The notes below the pieces were generated by a model. The model was not told where the DNA came from. It was given only the letters and a program-made list of their open reading frames with translations, and made no database searches. Made by a program: the position numbers and the translations under genes. Shown piece by piece: positions 6,815 through 14,466 of a stretch of 32,073 nucleotides of DNA. Source of the DNA: Chthoniobacter flavus (lineage in GTDB: Bacteria; Verrucomicrobiota; Verrucomicrobiia; Chthoniobacterales; JACTMZ01); NCBI GenBank assembly GCA_945878135.1, contig CAMDUL010000028.1, positions 1-32,073 of the forward strand. The letters are read 5' to 3'. How positions within the stretch are numbered: position 1 is the first letter of the stretch; each line of letters starts with the position of its first letter.

Positions 6815-7723
6815 TCAGAAAAGTTCGCCCTGCTTGGATCCGTCCGCGGCGACCAGCTTTTCGTATTCGGCGAGCAGGCTGCGGAATTCGCAACGCCGCG
6901 CCACTTCGAGCATGGCCCGCGGGTCGGGACGCACGGCGAGGTCGTCGACGGGGACCGGAAGGGGCAGGTCGCGGTCGAGGCGGACGAGCTCGAGATTGAC
7001 GCGCACGCGGTCGGCGGCCGCGGCGATTTTTTCCCGCAGTTTGTCGTTCTTGATCATCGAGGGATCGGCGGCCAAGCGGGCCGCGGCGCCGTGCTCGCGC
7101 ACCAGTTTGGCCGCGGTTTTCGGGCCGACGCCCTCGACGCCGGGGATGTTGTCGACCGCGTCGCCCGTGAAGGCGAGGACGTCGGGGATGAGGGCCGGCG
7201 GCACGCCCCACTTCTCCTCCACTTCGGCCGGACCGAGCAGCGCGAAGCCTTCCTGCGGGTTTTTCAGGTCTGTCTTGTTCGTGGAATAAATCGCCACGCG
7301 CTCGTCGACCAGCGAGTAGATGTCCTTGTCGTTGGTCGCGATGAAGACCGCGCTGGACGGCGGGCGCGAGGCGAAGGCGTAGGACGCGATCAAGTCGTCG
7401 GCTTCGTGGCCGGCCAGGCGGACATTGCGCACCCCGAGCGCGGAGACTGCTTCCTCGATGACCGGGAACTGCGCCGCGAGCAGTTCGGGCGTCTCGTCGC
7501 GTTGCTGCTTGTAGGAAGGCAGGAGTTCCATGCGCCGCTCGGGCAATCCGGCATCCCAGACCACGGCGGCGGCATCGGGTTGCACATCGGCCAGCATTTT
7601 GCGCAGGGCTTTGACGAAGCCGAAGACCGCGTTGGTCGGCTCGCCGCGCGAATTGGTCAGGTCGCGGATGGCGAAAAAGGACCGGTAGGCGTAGTAGTGC
7701 CCGTCGACGAGGAGGAGGCGCAT
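6815..7723 (-). CDS. 5'-3' exonuclease (Pol I N-terminal-domain type)
   Basis: 302-residue stand-alone flap endonuclease/5'-3' exonuclease, homologous to the N-terminal domain of DNA polymerase I and to Xni. The metal-binding acidic residues are in place: LLLVDGH at the start, AAVVWDAG, GHEADDLIAS, ATNDKDIY and the helix-hairpin-helix block GDAVDNIPGVEGVGPKTAAKL. The region YKQQRDETPE corresponds to the helical arch start. There is no 3'-5' exonuclease or polymerase domain in this gene. The start is the ATG beginning MRLLLVDG; upstream codons in frame do not look coding. It is the last gene of the long minus-strand cluster, 47 bp after the DUF697-like gene. Role: removal of RNA primers or flaps. 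Confidence 0.92.
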   Translation of the reverse strand: MRLLLVDGHYYAYRSFFAIRDLTNSRGEPTNAVFGFVKALRKMLADVQPDAAAVVWDAGLPERRMELLPSYKQQRDETPELLAAQFPVIEEAVSALGVRNVRLAGHEADDLIASYAFASRPPSSAVFIATNDKDIYSLVDERVAIYSTNKTDLKNPQEGFALLGPAEVEEKWGVPPALIPDVLAFTGDAVDNIPGVEGVGPKTAAKLVREHGAAARLAADPSMIKNDKLREKIAAAADRVRVNLELVRLDRDLPLPVPVDDLAVRPDPRAMLEVARRCEFRSLLAEYEKLVAADGSKQGELF

Positions 7724-7770
7724 CGGGCGGAGACTACCACCGCGGGCCGGCGGAGGGCAGACTTTGTCTC

Positions 7771-8829
7771 TCAGCCCTCCAACTCGGGCCGCGCTTTTTT
7801 CCGCCGCCAGGGTACGCGGACCCGCGCCATGCGCTGGCCTTCGATGTAATAGGCGATGGCCGCGCGCCCCAGCGCGTAGGTGCCGGCGCCGGCCACGCCG
7901 CCGGAGATCATGTGGCCCCACACGGGAAGGATTTTCACCGCGGCACGCGCCGTCTCGCGGAAGACGAGTCCGGCCCCGAACCCGAGTCCGAGCGACGCGG
8001 CGAATTCCCCGGCCAGACGCGGGGAGAATTCGCGTCCGCTCACGTGGATGATGAGCGATACCATGAACATCTGGAGTCCGAGGAGCACCGGAAAATCGGC
8101 CAGCGGGATGGGTTGCACGCCGACAACGCCGGCCATCGCGCCGAAGGATTTGAGCACCGTGCCGGCCAGGCGCGCCTGCGCGCCGCGGGCGGAGAGGAAA
8201 CGCGCCAATTCGAGTTGGGCATCCTCGGGCAGGTAGTCGCACAGCCGGTCGCCGAGCGCGGACCGCGCCTGCGGATCGAAACCGCTTTCCACACCGCGGC
8301 GCGGCAAGTGCGTGGAGAAAACAACCGAGGACGAGGCGCCGGCGTCGGCCAGGGCGGACAAAACGGCAGCGGTGTCCGCCTGGTCGCCAAGGACGACGAC
8401 GGCCAATCCCGGAGGGCTGCCCCCTTCGCGCGGCGGCGCGTCGGCGAGCATGGCGGCGGCGCGGCGCGCGTCGGCCGCCAGCGCGGGAGAGACGGAGCCG
8501 GCAAAGAGGTAAAGATCCGCCGGTTCGCCCGCCAGCGTGCCCGAACCGCGAAGGTCGGCCAGTTCGACCGTGCCGGCGCCCTTCACGGCAGTCCAGGGAC
8601 CACGCAGCAGCGGCGCGTGCAGGACGGTGCGTCCGGCCAGCGCGTTCATGAACGCCGGCAACTCGATGCCCGCGTCGCCGAGCACCGCGATCCGCGGCGG
8701 GCGCTGACGCAGGAAGATTTCCTTGATCGGATCGAGCTCGCGCAGGATCGGCTCCTGCAGCGAGCCGGGCAATTTGCCGAGCAGGGCGGAGAGCTTCTCG
8801 TAGGCGGCAAGCAAGGCGGGTCGGCTCAT
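7771..8829 (-). CDS. DUF697-type membrane protein with degenerate GTPase domain
   Basis: 352-residue protein. The N-terminal half looks like an Era/YcjX-type GTPase: a helix, then the strand IAVLGDAG (47-54) where a P-loop should be. The expected GxxxxGK[ST] reads GDAGIELP (51-58), so the glycine-lysine-serine is replaced by ELP. The G4-like position reads GDQAD instead of NKxD. Nucleotide binding is therefore probably lost. The C-terminal half (about 220-330) is DUF697-like, with a hydrophobic segment around VGVQPIPLADFPVLLGLQMFMVSLII (split by prolines) and a glycine-rich second segment (LGLGFGAGLVF to HMISGGVAGAGTYALG), then a basic tail. Such proteins sit at the inner membrane. It is 13 bp after def. 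Confidence 0.72.
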   Translation of the reverse strand: MSRPALLAAYEKLSALLGKLPGSLQEPILRELDPIKEIFLRQRPPRIAVLGDAGIELPAFMNALAGRTVLHAPLLRGPWTAVKGAGTVELADLRGSGTLAGEPADLYLFAGSVSPALAADARRAAAMLADAPPREGGSPPGLAVVVLGDQADTAAVLSALADAGASSSVVFSTHLPRRGVESGFDPQARSALGDRLCDYLPEDAQLELARFLSARGAQARLAGTVLKSFGAMAGVVGVQPIPLADFPVLLGLQMFMVSLIIHVSGREFSPRLAGEFAASLGLGFGAGLVFRETARAAVKILPVWGHMISGGVAGAGTYALGRAAIAYYIEGQRMARVRVPWRRKKARPELEG

Positions 8830-8842
8830 GGCGGGGAAAGCT

Positions 8843-9394
8843 TCACCCTACCATACGTCCGGCCGCGGCGTGCAACTCCCCGGCCACGCGCCGGCGCTCG
8901 TCCGCATCGAGACGGTCGATGAAGAGGATACCGTCGAGATGATCGACCTCGTGCTGCAGGGCCCGGCAGAGGAGGCCCTCGGCTTCGAATTCCACCGGCT
9001 TCCCGTCGAGGTCGAGGGCTTTGAGGCGGACCATCGGCGGGCGTTCCACCTCGCCGGCCACGCCGGGGATGCTGAGGCACGCCTCGCTGCCGGACTCCCG
9101 CCCCGGACCGAATTCAAGCTCGGGATTGAGCAGCACCATGGGCATGTGTTTGTGCACCGGGCGCGATTTGCCGCCGATGCGCAGGACGCTGGGGCGTTTC
9201 TTGGCCTCGCGGGTGTCTATGACAATGATGCGTTTGGCCACGCCGACCTGGTTGCCGGCCAATCCGCATCCGTCGTGGGCATACATGGTCTCGAGCATGT
9301 CATCGGCCAGGCGCCGCAGCGGTGCGTCGATCGTGCCGACCGTTTCCGCCTTGGCCCGCAGCACGGGGTGGCCGAGCTTGGTGATCTCCAGCAT
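8843..9394 (-). CDS. def: peptide deformylase
   Basis: 183-residue iron/zinc enzyme that removes the N-formyl group from nascent proteins. The three motifs are present: I, GCGLAGNQVG (42-51; most relatives have GxGLAAxQ, so Asn48 and Gly47 are small deviations); II, EACLSIPG (104-111) with metal ligand C106 (EGCLS in most relatives); III, QHEVDHLDG (147-155) with H148, catalytic E149 and H152. Length is normal (about 165-190). It begins 3 bp after exbD, within the long minus-strand cluster, and is not next to fmt, its usual partner. The initiator tRNA whose product it serves lies 7 kb away. Confidence 0.95.
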   Translation of the reverse strand: MLEITKLGHPVLRAKAETVGTIDAPLRRLADDMLETMYAHDGCGLAGNQVGVAKRIIVIDTREAKKRPSVLRIGGKSRPVHKHMPMVLLNPELEFGPGRESGSEACLSIPGVAGEVERPPMVRLKALDLDGKPVEFEAEGLLCRALQHEVDHLDGILFIDRLDADERRRVAGELHAAAGRMVG

Positions 9395-9397
9395 GGG

Positions 9398-9826
9398 TCA
9401 GTTTCCGCCCGTTTCCGGCGGACGGGCGAAGGCCGGCAAGTTGCGGATGCCCGCGTCGCGCAGGGCGTCGATGATACGGACGATGACCCGGAAGGGCACG
9501 CCCTCGTCGGCCTGCAGGGCGATGCCGCGATCGGGCGCGGAGGCGTTGGTCTCGCGCAGCGCGGCGGCCAGTCCGTCGAGAGTCACCGGCTTGCCGTCCA
9601 ATTGCAAAGTCGTCTCGTCCTGCACCTCGAGGATGAAGGGCGCCTCGTTTTTCTCCGAAGCAGTGGCCGCTTTCGACTCGGGCAGGGCGATCTTCAATTG
9701 CGGCAGGTTCTTTTTGAAAGTCGTCGTGACAATGAAAAAGATGAGGAGGATGGCCAGGATGTCGATCAGCGAGACGATGATGACCACCGGCGCGCGCCGC
9801 TTCCGCATGTAGAATCCGGCAGCCAC
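9398..9826 (-). CDS. exbD: ExbD/TolR-family proton-channel subunit
   Basis: 142-residue inner-membrane protein with one N-terminal transmembrane helix (about 12-35: VVIIVSLIDILAILLIFF in two parts) containing the essential D22, followed by a periplasmic domain (about 45-130). The TTTFKKNLPQLKIALPES junction is typical of ExbD/TolR. It works with ExbB to couple proton flow to a TonB/TolA-type protein. exbB lies 6 bp upstream and def 3 bp downstream. The N-terminal MAAGFY could be shortened to Met7. It could be TolR rather than ExbD; the adjacent protein with a TonB-like C-terminus does not decide this. Confidence 0.9.
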   Translation of the reverse strand: MAAGFYMRKRRAPVVIIVSLIDILAILLIFFIVTTTFKKNLPQLKIALPESKAATASEKNEAPFILEVQDETTLQLDGKPVTLDGLAAALRETNASAPDRGIALQADEGVPFRVIVRIIDALRDAGIRNLPAFARPPETGGN

Positions 9827-9832
9827 GGCGGT

Positions 9833-10462
9833 TCAGCGGTGTTCCGGATAGCACTTGGCCAGGAGGTCGGCCACCAGGCCCTCCATGCTCACCGCCATGG
9901 TCTCGAGCTTCCGTTGGAAATAATTGTGGGCCACGAGGCTCGGCGCCGCGACGGCCAGTCCGACGATCGTGGTGTTGAGCGCCTCGGAAATCCCGCGGGC
10001 CACGGCAATCGGATCGCCCGTGCCGCCCTCGCCGAGGTTGGCAAAAACCGAGACAAGCCCCGAGAGCGTGCCGAGCAACCCGAGCAGGGGTGCCACCCCG
10101 GTGGTGACTTCGAGCACGGAGAGTCCGCTTTCCATGCCGACAACTTCATGCCGCGCGCGCACCTGCACCGCCTCGATGTTTTCCTGCCGCGGCCAGTTGA
10201 GGTGATGAAGGCAAACGCCGATGATGCGCCCGAGCGGCGAGGGGTGTTCGCGGACCGCGCGCTTCACGCCTTCGAGCGAATCGCCCGGTTGCACGCGCTC
10301 GATGGCTTCTTCCAATTCCGGCGGCATGACCCGGCTCTCGCGCAGGGCGGCGGCGCGCAGGAGGATGACGGTGCCGGCCACGACGGAAAGCGCCAGGAGG
10401 AGGATCATGAAAAATCCGCCGCGCAGAAAAAATTCCGCCGCCCCTGAGAGTGCCTCGCCCAT
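9833..10462 (-). CDS. exbB: ExbB/TolQ/MotA-family proton-channel subunit
   Basis: 209-residue inner-membrane protein with three transmembrane helices: about 15-37, 120-142 and 160-182. The family signature GVAPLLGLLGTLSGLVSVF (122-140) is followed by the third helix with ISEALNTTIVGLAVAAPSL (158-176), containing the T-T pair lining the proton path. The basic cytoplasmic segment (about 40-110) separates helices one and two as in ExbB. It begins 3 bp after the TonB-like gene and ends 6 bp before exbD, so the three form one module. The pump most likely energises outer-membrane uptake or envelope constriction; the TonB versus Tol role is not decided by sequence. Confidence 0.92.
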   Translation of the reverse strand: MGEALSGAAEFFLRGGFFMILLLALSVVAGTVILLRAAALRESRVMPPELEEAIERVQPGDSLEGVKRAVREHPSPLGRIIGVCLHHLNWPRQENIEAVQVRARHEVVGMESGLSVLEVTTGVAPLLGLLGTLSGLVSVFANLGEGGTGDPIAVARGISEALNTTIVGLAVAAPSLVAHNYFQRKLETMAVSMEGLVADLLAKCYPEHR

Positions 10463-10465
10463 GCT

Positions 10466-11440
10466 TTAGTCCGTGATGATGCTGAAACTGTAGTCGATTT
10501 CGATCTGCCCGCCTTCCAGCACGGGCAAGACGTCCGGCGGAATCGGCGGGATTTCAGCCGCCAAGATAGACTCCAGGGTGACGATTTCAAAACTTTCATT
10601 CGACGAGTTGCGGGTGACCCGCGGGCGGCGCACCTTGCCGGTCCGGTCGACGGTGAAAACCACGTCCAAGGTCCCGTAGCTGAACATGTCGAGCCGGTTG
10701 CCGATGTAGTAATACCAACTCGAGCCGATCGCGTCGCTGATCGCCTTGCGGTAGCGGCCGAGCGGCGTGGCGACCGAAGCGACCGACGACCGGCCCGTGC
10801 TATCCACGCTGCCGCGCAGGCGGGTGGGCCGCGCCTGACGCTGGAAGGCCGGACGGGCCGGCGGCGGGGCCGGAGGACGCGGTTGCTCGCGCGGTTCCTC
10901 TTCCTCTTCCCGCCGCGGCTGGTTCATGGCGAGCAGCGCGTCGGGTTCAGGCGGCTTTTCCTCGGCCGGTTTTTCCTCCGCGGGCTCCGCGGCGGGCGCC
11001 GCTTCGGCCACGGCGGGTTCCGCGGGCGGCGATTCGGGTGCGGGCGCGGTTTCGGACGGCTGGGCAAGGGCCAACTCGGTTTCCTGCAGCTCGAGAAAGG
11101 GCTGCTCTCGTCCGTCCTGGGTGGGCACGGGCAACTCCCCTTGCGCGGCGTCGGGCGCGGCCGCCGCCGTGTTGCGATCGGATTCGAAAGCCGCCTGCTC
11201 CGGCCTCGCGGCCTCGGGTGCCGCGGCATCGACGAAGGTCGGCCGAGCGGTCTGCGGCGCGGGGGGCTCGACGAAGGTGATTTCGATCTCGGTGATCTCC
11301 TCCCCCGGCGGCGGGGTTTCCTTCAAGTAGGCCCAAGCCACGGCAAGCACGGAGACCAGATGGATGAGCAGCGAGAAAAGCAGGGCGAGCCACGTGGCCC
11401 GCTGTATCTTCCGGCGCCGCGCTCCGAGCAACGCGTTCAC
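10466..11440 (-). CDS. TonB/TolA-like energy transducer
   Basis: 324-residue protein with a basic N-terminus, one transmembrane helix (about 15-38, WLALLFSLLIHLVSVLAVAW), a long Pro/Ala/Glu-rich periplasm-spanning region (about 45-215), and a C-terminal domain of about 95 residues (FTVDRTGKVRRPRVTRNSSNE in two parts to the end) with the TonB-type pattern of a strand, Gly-Lys-V turn and helix. The start is GTG at 11440: AGGAGG lies 8 nt upstream and the codon overlaps the TGA of the glycosylase gene (GTGA), so translation is coupled. It precedes exbB by 3 bp. It differs from E. coli TonB in a longer spacer and a C-terminus that ends in a beta strand (EIDYSFSI). Confidence 0.82.
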   Translation of the reverse strand: MNALLGARRRKIQRATWLALLFSLLIHLVSVLAVAWAYLKETPPPGEEITEIEITFVEPPAPQTARPTFVDAAAPEAARPEQAAFESDRNTAAAAPDAAQGELPVPTQDGREQPFLELQETELALAQPSETAPAPESPPAEPAVAEAAPAAEPAEEKPAEEKPPEPDALLAMNQPRREEEEEPREQPRPPAPPPARPAFQRQARPTRLRGSVDSTGRSSVASVATPLGRYRKAISDAIGSSWYYYIGNRLDMFSYGTLDVVFTVDRTGKVRRPRVTRNSSNESFEIVTLESILAAEIPPIPPDVLPVLEGGQIEIDYSFSIITD

Positions 11441-12252
11441 GGACGCTCCCTCCTCTTTGTCATACGTGCATGATGGAAAAGGTATTGCTGCGCGTAGCCG
11501 GCCTGCGGGCCGAATCGCCCGGCCAAACGCCGTTCGATGGCCAGCGGCGTCGGTTTCCGGCCTCCGCGCCAGTAGTGGTTCCGCATGATGCGCGCCACCC
11601 ACGTGTCCACCGGAAAGGCGGCCAGGCGTTCGTATCCGAAGAGCATCACGCAATTGGCCACTTTGCGCCCCACCCCGGGCAGCGTGCACAGGGCCTCGCG
11701 GAGACCCTCGTCGTCCAACCGGCGCCAGCCGGCCAGATCGGCCTGGCCCGAAGCAACGCGACGCGCCGTGGCCAGAAGGTGTTTCGCCCGGTAGCCCAGC
11801 CCGCAGGCGCGCAAATCCGCTTCCGTGGCCGAGGCCAAAGCGGCCGCGTCCGGATACGCACGCTGGTCCGTCCCCCGCACCGCGCGCCCGAACCGCGCGC
11901 GCAGGGCCTGCGACATTTGGCGGATGTGGGTGACTTGTTTCATGGACGAGGTGATGAACGTGGCCAGACACTCCCAATCCGGCTGACGGATAATCCGCAA
12001 CCCGCGGCAAAAGTCCAAGGCTGCAAGCATGGTCGCGTCGCGCGGGAAGCCCGCGTAAATCTCCTCCAGATCATGATCGAGGGCGAAATATTCCGCCGCG
12101 GTGTCCTTGTCGCCGTCGAGGACCTCCAGCCGTCCGTCGCTGTCCCGCACCACCGCGCGGTGTTCCCCGATCAACCCTTCCCACGCGCCGTCGGTCCGCT
12201 CGCGCCAATGGAAGACCTGCCCGCATTCCAACGTCGCGCGCAGATTGATCAT
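11437..12252 (-). CDS. OGG1-type 8-oxoguanine DNA glycosylase/lyase
   Basis: 271-residue base-excision-repair enzyme. The N-terminal OGG_N region is recognised by L-x-CGQVFHWR (8-17), the stretch used in OGG1 relatives. The HhH-GPD domain follows: LPGVGRKVANC (191-201) with the catalytic Schiff-base lysine K197, and PVDTWVARI (214-222) with catalytic D216. It lacks the Cys-rich FeS loop of MutY/Nth, and the order of domains fits bifunctional OGG1 rather than AlkA. Function: excision of 8-oxoguanine. Its stop overlaps the TonB-like GTG start by 4 bp; sixA lies 22 bp upstream. The grouping with an (iron-sulfur) photolyase gene 2 kb upstream is suggestive but not operonic. Confidence 0.9.
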   Translation of the reverse strand: MINLRATLECGQVFHWRERTDGAWEGLIGEHRAVVRDSDGRLEVLDGDKDTAAEYFALDHDLEEIYAGFPRDATMLAALDFCRGLRIIRQPDWECLATFITSSMKQVTHIRQMSQALRARFGRAVRGTDQRAYPDAAALASATEADLRACGLGYRAKHLLATARRVASGQADLAGWRRLDDEGLREALCTLPGVGRKVANCVMLFGYERLAAFPVDTWVARIMRNHYWRGGRKPTPLAIERRLAGRFGPQAGYAQQYLFHHARMTKRRERP

Positions 12253-12274
12253 CGCCCCGCGGAAAACTCTCCGA

Positions 12275-12748
12275 TCACATCAAACGCACGGGCAGGAAAA
12301 ACTGCAAAGTCCCCGCCCCCGTCTGCAACCCCGCCGCGGTGTCGATGCCGGCGAGCAGCGCCTTGCGCACCCGCAGATTTTGCACCTGCGTCATGCCGAG
12401 AAGCACCGCAGCCAAAGCGCCGAGATCCGGTTGGTGTCCGACGAGCATGACGGCGGGGAGGGAGCGGTAAGCCCCGAGTTCCTCCATGGCGCGCCACGGA
12501 TCCATGCCACACGCGGCCCACGGCACCTCGATCAGTTCGCCCCCGGTCAGACTCCGGGCCACCCTGTCCGCCGTCTGCCGCGCGCGCACCACGGGGCTGC
12601 TCAAAATGACAGACGGTTCGATCCCGTGCTTGGCGCAGAATTTGCCGACCTTGATCGCCTGCTCCTCGCCCTTCGGGGTCAACCGGCGGGCTCGGTCGCT
12701 GGCAGCCAGGACCTCGGCTTCGGCGTGGCGCAGCAGGTAGAGGAGCAT
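12275..12748 (-). CDS. sixA: SixA-type phosphohistidine phosphatase
   Basis: 157-residue histidine-phosphatase-superfamily protein, the short SixA class (E. coli SixA is about 161). The catalytic RHAEAE motif is at 7-12 (R7, nucleophile H8), the second arginine lies in SSPVVRARQTA (50-60), and the second catalytic histidine H105 is in VGHQPD. SixA removes phosphate from histidine of phosphotransfer proteins. The start is the ATG opening MLLYLLRHAE; GAGG is not well placed, but upstream codons in frame do not match the family. It lies 22 bp from both fabG and the glycosylase gene on the same strand. Confidence 0.92.
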   Translation of the reverse strand: MLLYLLRHAEAEVLAASDRARRLTPKGEEQAIKVGKFCAKHGIEPSVILSSPVVRARQTADRVARSLTGGELIEVPWAACGMDPWRAMEELGAYRSLPAVMLVGHQPDLGALAAVLLGMTQVQNLRVRKALLAGIDTAAGLQTGAGTLQFFLPVRLM

Positions 12749-12770
12749 GGGATCGGGCGCGCGCGGCGCG

Positions 12771-13520
12771 TCACATGACCATACCGCCGTCGACGACCAG
12801 CACCTGCCCGGTGATGTAACCCGCTTCCGGGCCCGCGAGAAAAGCCACCGCCGCGGCGATGTCGTCCGGCGCACCGAAGCGCGCCAGCGGGATTTTTTCC
12901 ACCACCGCGGTGCGGATGCTCTCGGGCAGGACCGCCGTCATGTCCGTCTCGATGAATCCCGGGGCGACCACGTTGGAGGTGATCCCGCGTCCGCTCAATT
13001 CGCGCGCGATGGTTTTGGTCAGTCCGATGAGACCCGCCTTGCTCGCGGAATAGTTCGCCTGCCCGGCATTTCCGGTGATCCCGACGACGGACGCGATATT
13101 GATGATGCGTCCCTTGCGTTGCTTGGCCATGGGTCGCTGCACGGCGCGGATGAAGTTGAAGGCCCCTTTGAGGTTGGTGTCGACCACCGCATCCCAATCC
13201 TCGGAGCTCATGCGCATGCTCAACCCGTCGCGCGTCACACCGGCGTTGTTGACCAGAATGTCCACCTTGCCGAAGTCGGTGACGATGGCGTCGCCCAATT
13301 CCTGCACCGCCTGGAAATCGGCCACATCCACGGCGTAAGCCTTGGCCGCACCGGCGTGCGCGGCATTGATCGCCTCGGCCGTCTTGGCCGCGTTGGCCTC
13401 GGTGCGGCTGACCACCGCCACCTTGGCCCCGCCATCGGCCAGACGTTTGGCGATGGCCTCCCCGATCCCGCGCCCCGCACCGGTGACGATCGCCACTTGT
13501 CCTTCGAATGGTTTGCTCAT
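12771..13520 (-). CDS. fabG: 3-oxoacyl-ACP reductase FabG
   Basis: 249-residue short-chain dehydrogenase. NADPH-binding TGAGRGIG is at 13-20, NNAG at 91-94, and the catalytic tetrad is N116, S144, Y157, K161 (NIASVVG, then YSASK). The PGFIETDMT segment and the C-terminal GQVLVVDGG are typical of FabG rather than other SDRs, and the length is exactly that of the family. It reduces beta-ketoacyl-ACP in fatty-acid elongation. The start is the ATG giving MSKPFEGQVA; longer in-frame starts add a non-homologous stretch. It is not next to fabD, acpP or fabF, so it may be a paralogue. The mscS-like gene ends 42 bp upstream. Confidence 0.93.
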   Translation of the reverse strand: MSKPFEGQVAIVTGAGRGIGEAIAKRLADGGAKVAVVSRTEANAAKTAEAINAAHAGAAKAYAVDVADFQAVQELGDAIVTDFGKVDILVNNAGVTRDGLSMRMSSEDWDAVVDTNLKGAFNFIRAVQRPMAKQRKGRIINIASVVGITGNAGQANYSASKAGLIGLTKTIARELSGRGITSNVVAPGFIETDMTAVLPESIRTAVVEKIPLARFGAPDDIAAAVAFLAGPEAGYITGQVLVVDGGMVM

Positions 13521-13562
13521 AGGCCGGCCAGTAAACATGACCCGCCCGCCGAGGGGCAAACC

Positions 13563-14318
13563 TTAACGCCGCGCGCCGGCCGGCCCCATGTTGATCACGG
13601 GCGCATTGGTGATCAGCTGGTTCGGGATGGAAACAAGATAACCCTCCGGCGTGCGCACCTTCGTGCTGCGCAGTCCGATGTTTTCGACCACGCCGGTGAC
13701 ATCGCCCTGCCTGATCGTGTCACCCACCTGGAAAGTGCGATCGAGCAGCACCGCGATGGAACCGAACAAATTGGCCAGCGTTTCTTTGGCGGCCAGCGCC
13801 ACGGCCAGTCCGCCGATACCCAACCCCGCGAGCAGGCCGGCCACGTTGTAGCCCGAGTTCTGCAAGACGAGCAGGACGGCGATGAGGTAGAAAAACACCT
13901 GACAGGCTTTGGTCAGCACCGGCGCCAAGGTGCCGCGGGTGCGCGCCTCGGCGGGATCCGACGGCAATCGCGCCCAACCGAGGAAGGCGGCCGAAACCGC
14001 CCGGCCGGCGACAAACGCGGTGAGCAGGGCCAGCGCCGCCTGCGCCCCCCGTCCCAGCCACAACTCGACAGCCGGCGGCAACTTCAGCATATGCAGGGCC
14101 ACGGCCACCGCAGCCAGGAGCAAGCCCCAGCGGACCAACGGAACCAAAGTGCGCAGCACCTCGATCTTCAAGACCGGTGCGCTCGTCAGCACCGCCCGCT
14201 CCGCGCGTCTGCGCAGAATACGTGTCATAATCCAGCTCCCGCTCCAAGCCAGCAGCACCAAGGCGGCAAAGACCGCGATCTCCCAGAATTCCATCTCGGA
14301 CCATATCCCGCTCATCAC
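13563..14318 (-). CDS. short MscS-family mechanosensitive channel
   Basis: 251-residue membrane protein. Hydrophobic segments lie at about 10-32, 58-80, 86-112 and 133-155, followed by the MscS pore helix VAGLLAGLGIGGLAVALAAK (158-177), the linker ETLANLFGSIAVLLDRTFQVGD, and the beta domain (IRQGDVTGVVENIGLRSTKVR). It ends at IPNQLITNAPVIN plus 8 residues, right after the beta domain. The alpha/beta vestibule of E. coli MscS (about 100 more residues) is missing. The stop is clean and fabG follows 42 bp later, so this looks like a natural short form. GTG at 14318 or ATG at 14315 are both possible starts. It opens the ten-gene minus-strand cluster. Confidence 0.88.
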   Translation of the reverse strand: MMSGIWSEMEFWEIAVFAALVLLAWSGSWIMTRILRRRAERAVLTSAPVLKIEVLRTLVPLVRWGLLLAAVAVALHMLKLPPAVELWLGRGAQAALALLTAFVAGRAVSAAFLGWARLPSDPAEARTRGTLAPVLTKACQVFFYLIAVLLVLQNSGYNVAGLLAGLGIGGLAVALAAKETLANLFGSIAVLLDRTFQVGDTIRQGDVTGVVENIGLRSTKVRTPEGYLVSIPNQLITNAPVINMGPAGARR

Positions 14319-14330
14319 GCCGATCCATTA

Positions 14331-14357
14331 ACCGCAGATGCCGCAGAGGGCACGGAG
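14331..14357. repeat. 9-bp-period repeat ACCGCAGAT-type
   Basis: Three consecutive nonamers: ACCGCAGAT, GCCGCAGAG, GGCACGGAG (14331-14339, 14340-14348, 14349-14357). It lies between the mscS-like gene and the terminator of the photolyase gene, and is the same class as 21994-22020. Confidence 0.6.
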
Positions 14358-14386
14358 AAAAACCCGGGCCTGAGCGCAGGCCCGGG
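14358..14386 (-). terminator. rho-independent terminator of the photolyase gene
   Basis: On the minus strand a perfect 10-bp stem CCCGGGCCTG/CAGGCCCGGG (14363-14372 with 14377-14386), 4-nt loop, is followed by TTTTT. It lies about 80 nt beyond the photolyase stop and separates that gene from the mscS-like cluster. Confidence 0.85.
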
Positions 14387-14387
14387 A

Positions 14388-14422
14388 AGTGTTCAGTGCC
14401 CGGTATCCAGTGTTCAGGGTCG
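14388..14422. repeat. 7-bp-period repeat (AGTGTTC class)
   Basis: Five heptamers in phase: AGTGTTC (14388), AGTGCCC (14395), GGTATCC (14402), AGTGTTC (14409), AGGGTCG (14416). The reverse complement contains the word CTGAACACT seen at other spacers in this window. Confidence 0.7.
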
Positions 14423-14466
14423 GAGCGGTTTGAGTTTTTCCGCAGCTTACTGCAGGGCCCCGGTGG

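Noticed and set aside
6815-7723. Truncated DNA polymerase I
   Set aside because: All exonuclease metal-site residues are present and the ORF closes cleanly at the end of this domain; stand-alone 5'-3' exonucleases are common.
8828-10447. 539-codon plus-strand open frame opposite def/exbD/exbB
   Set aside because: Antisense to three recognised genes and without any family motif.
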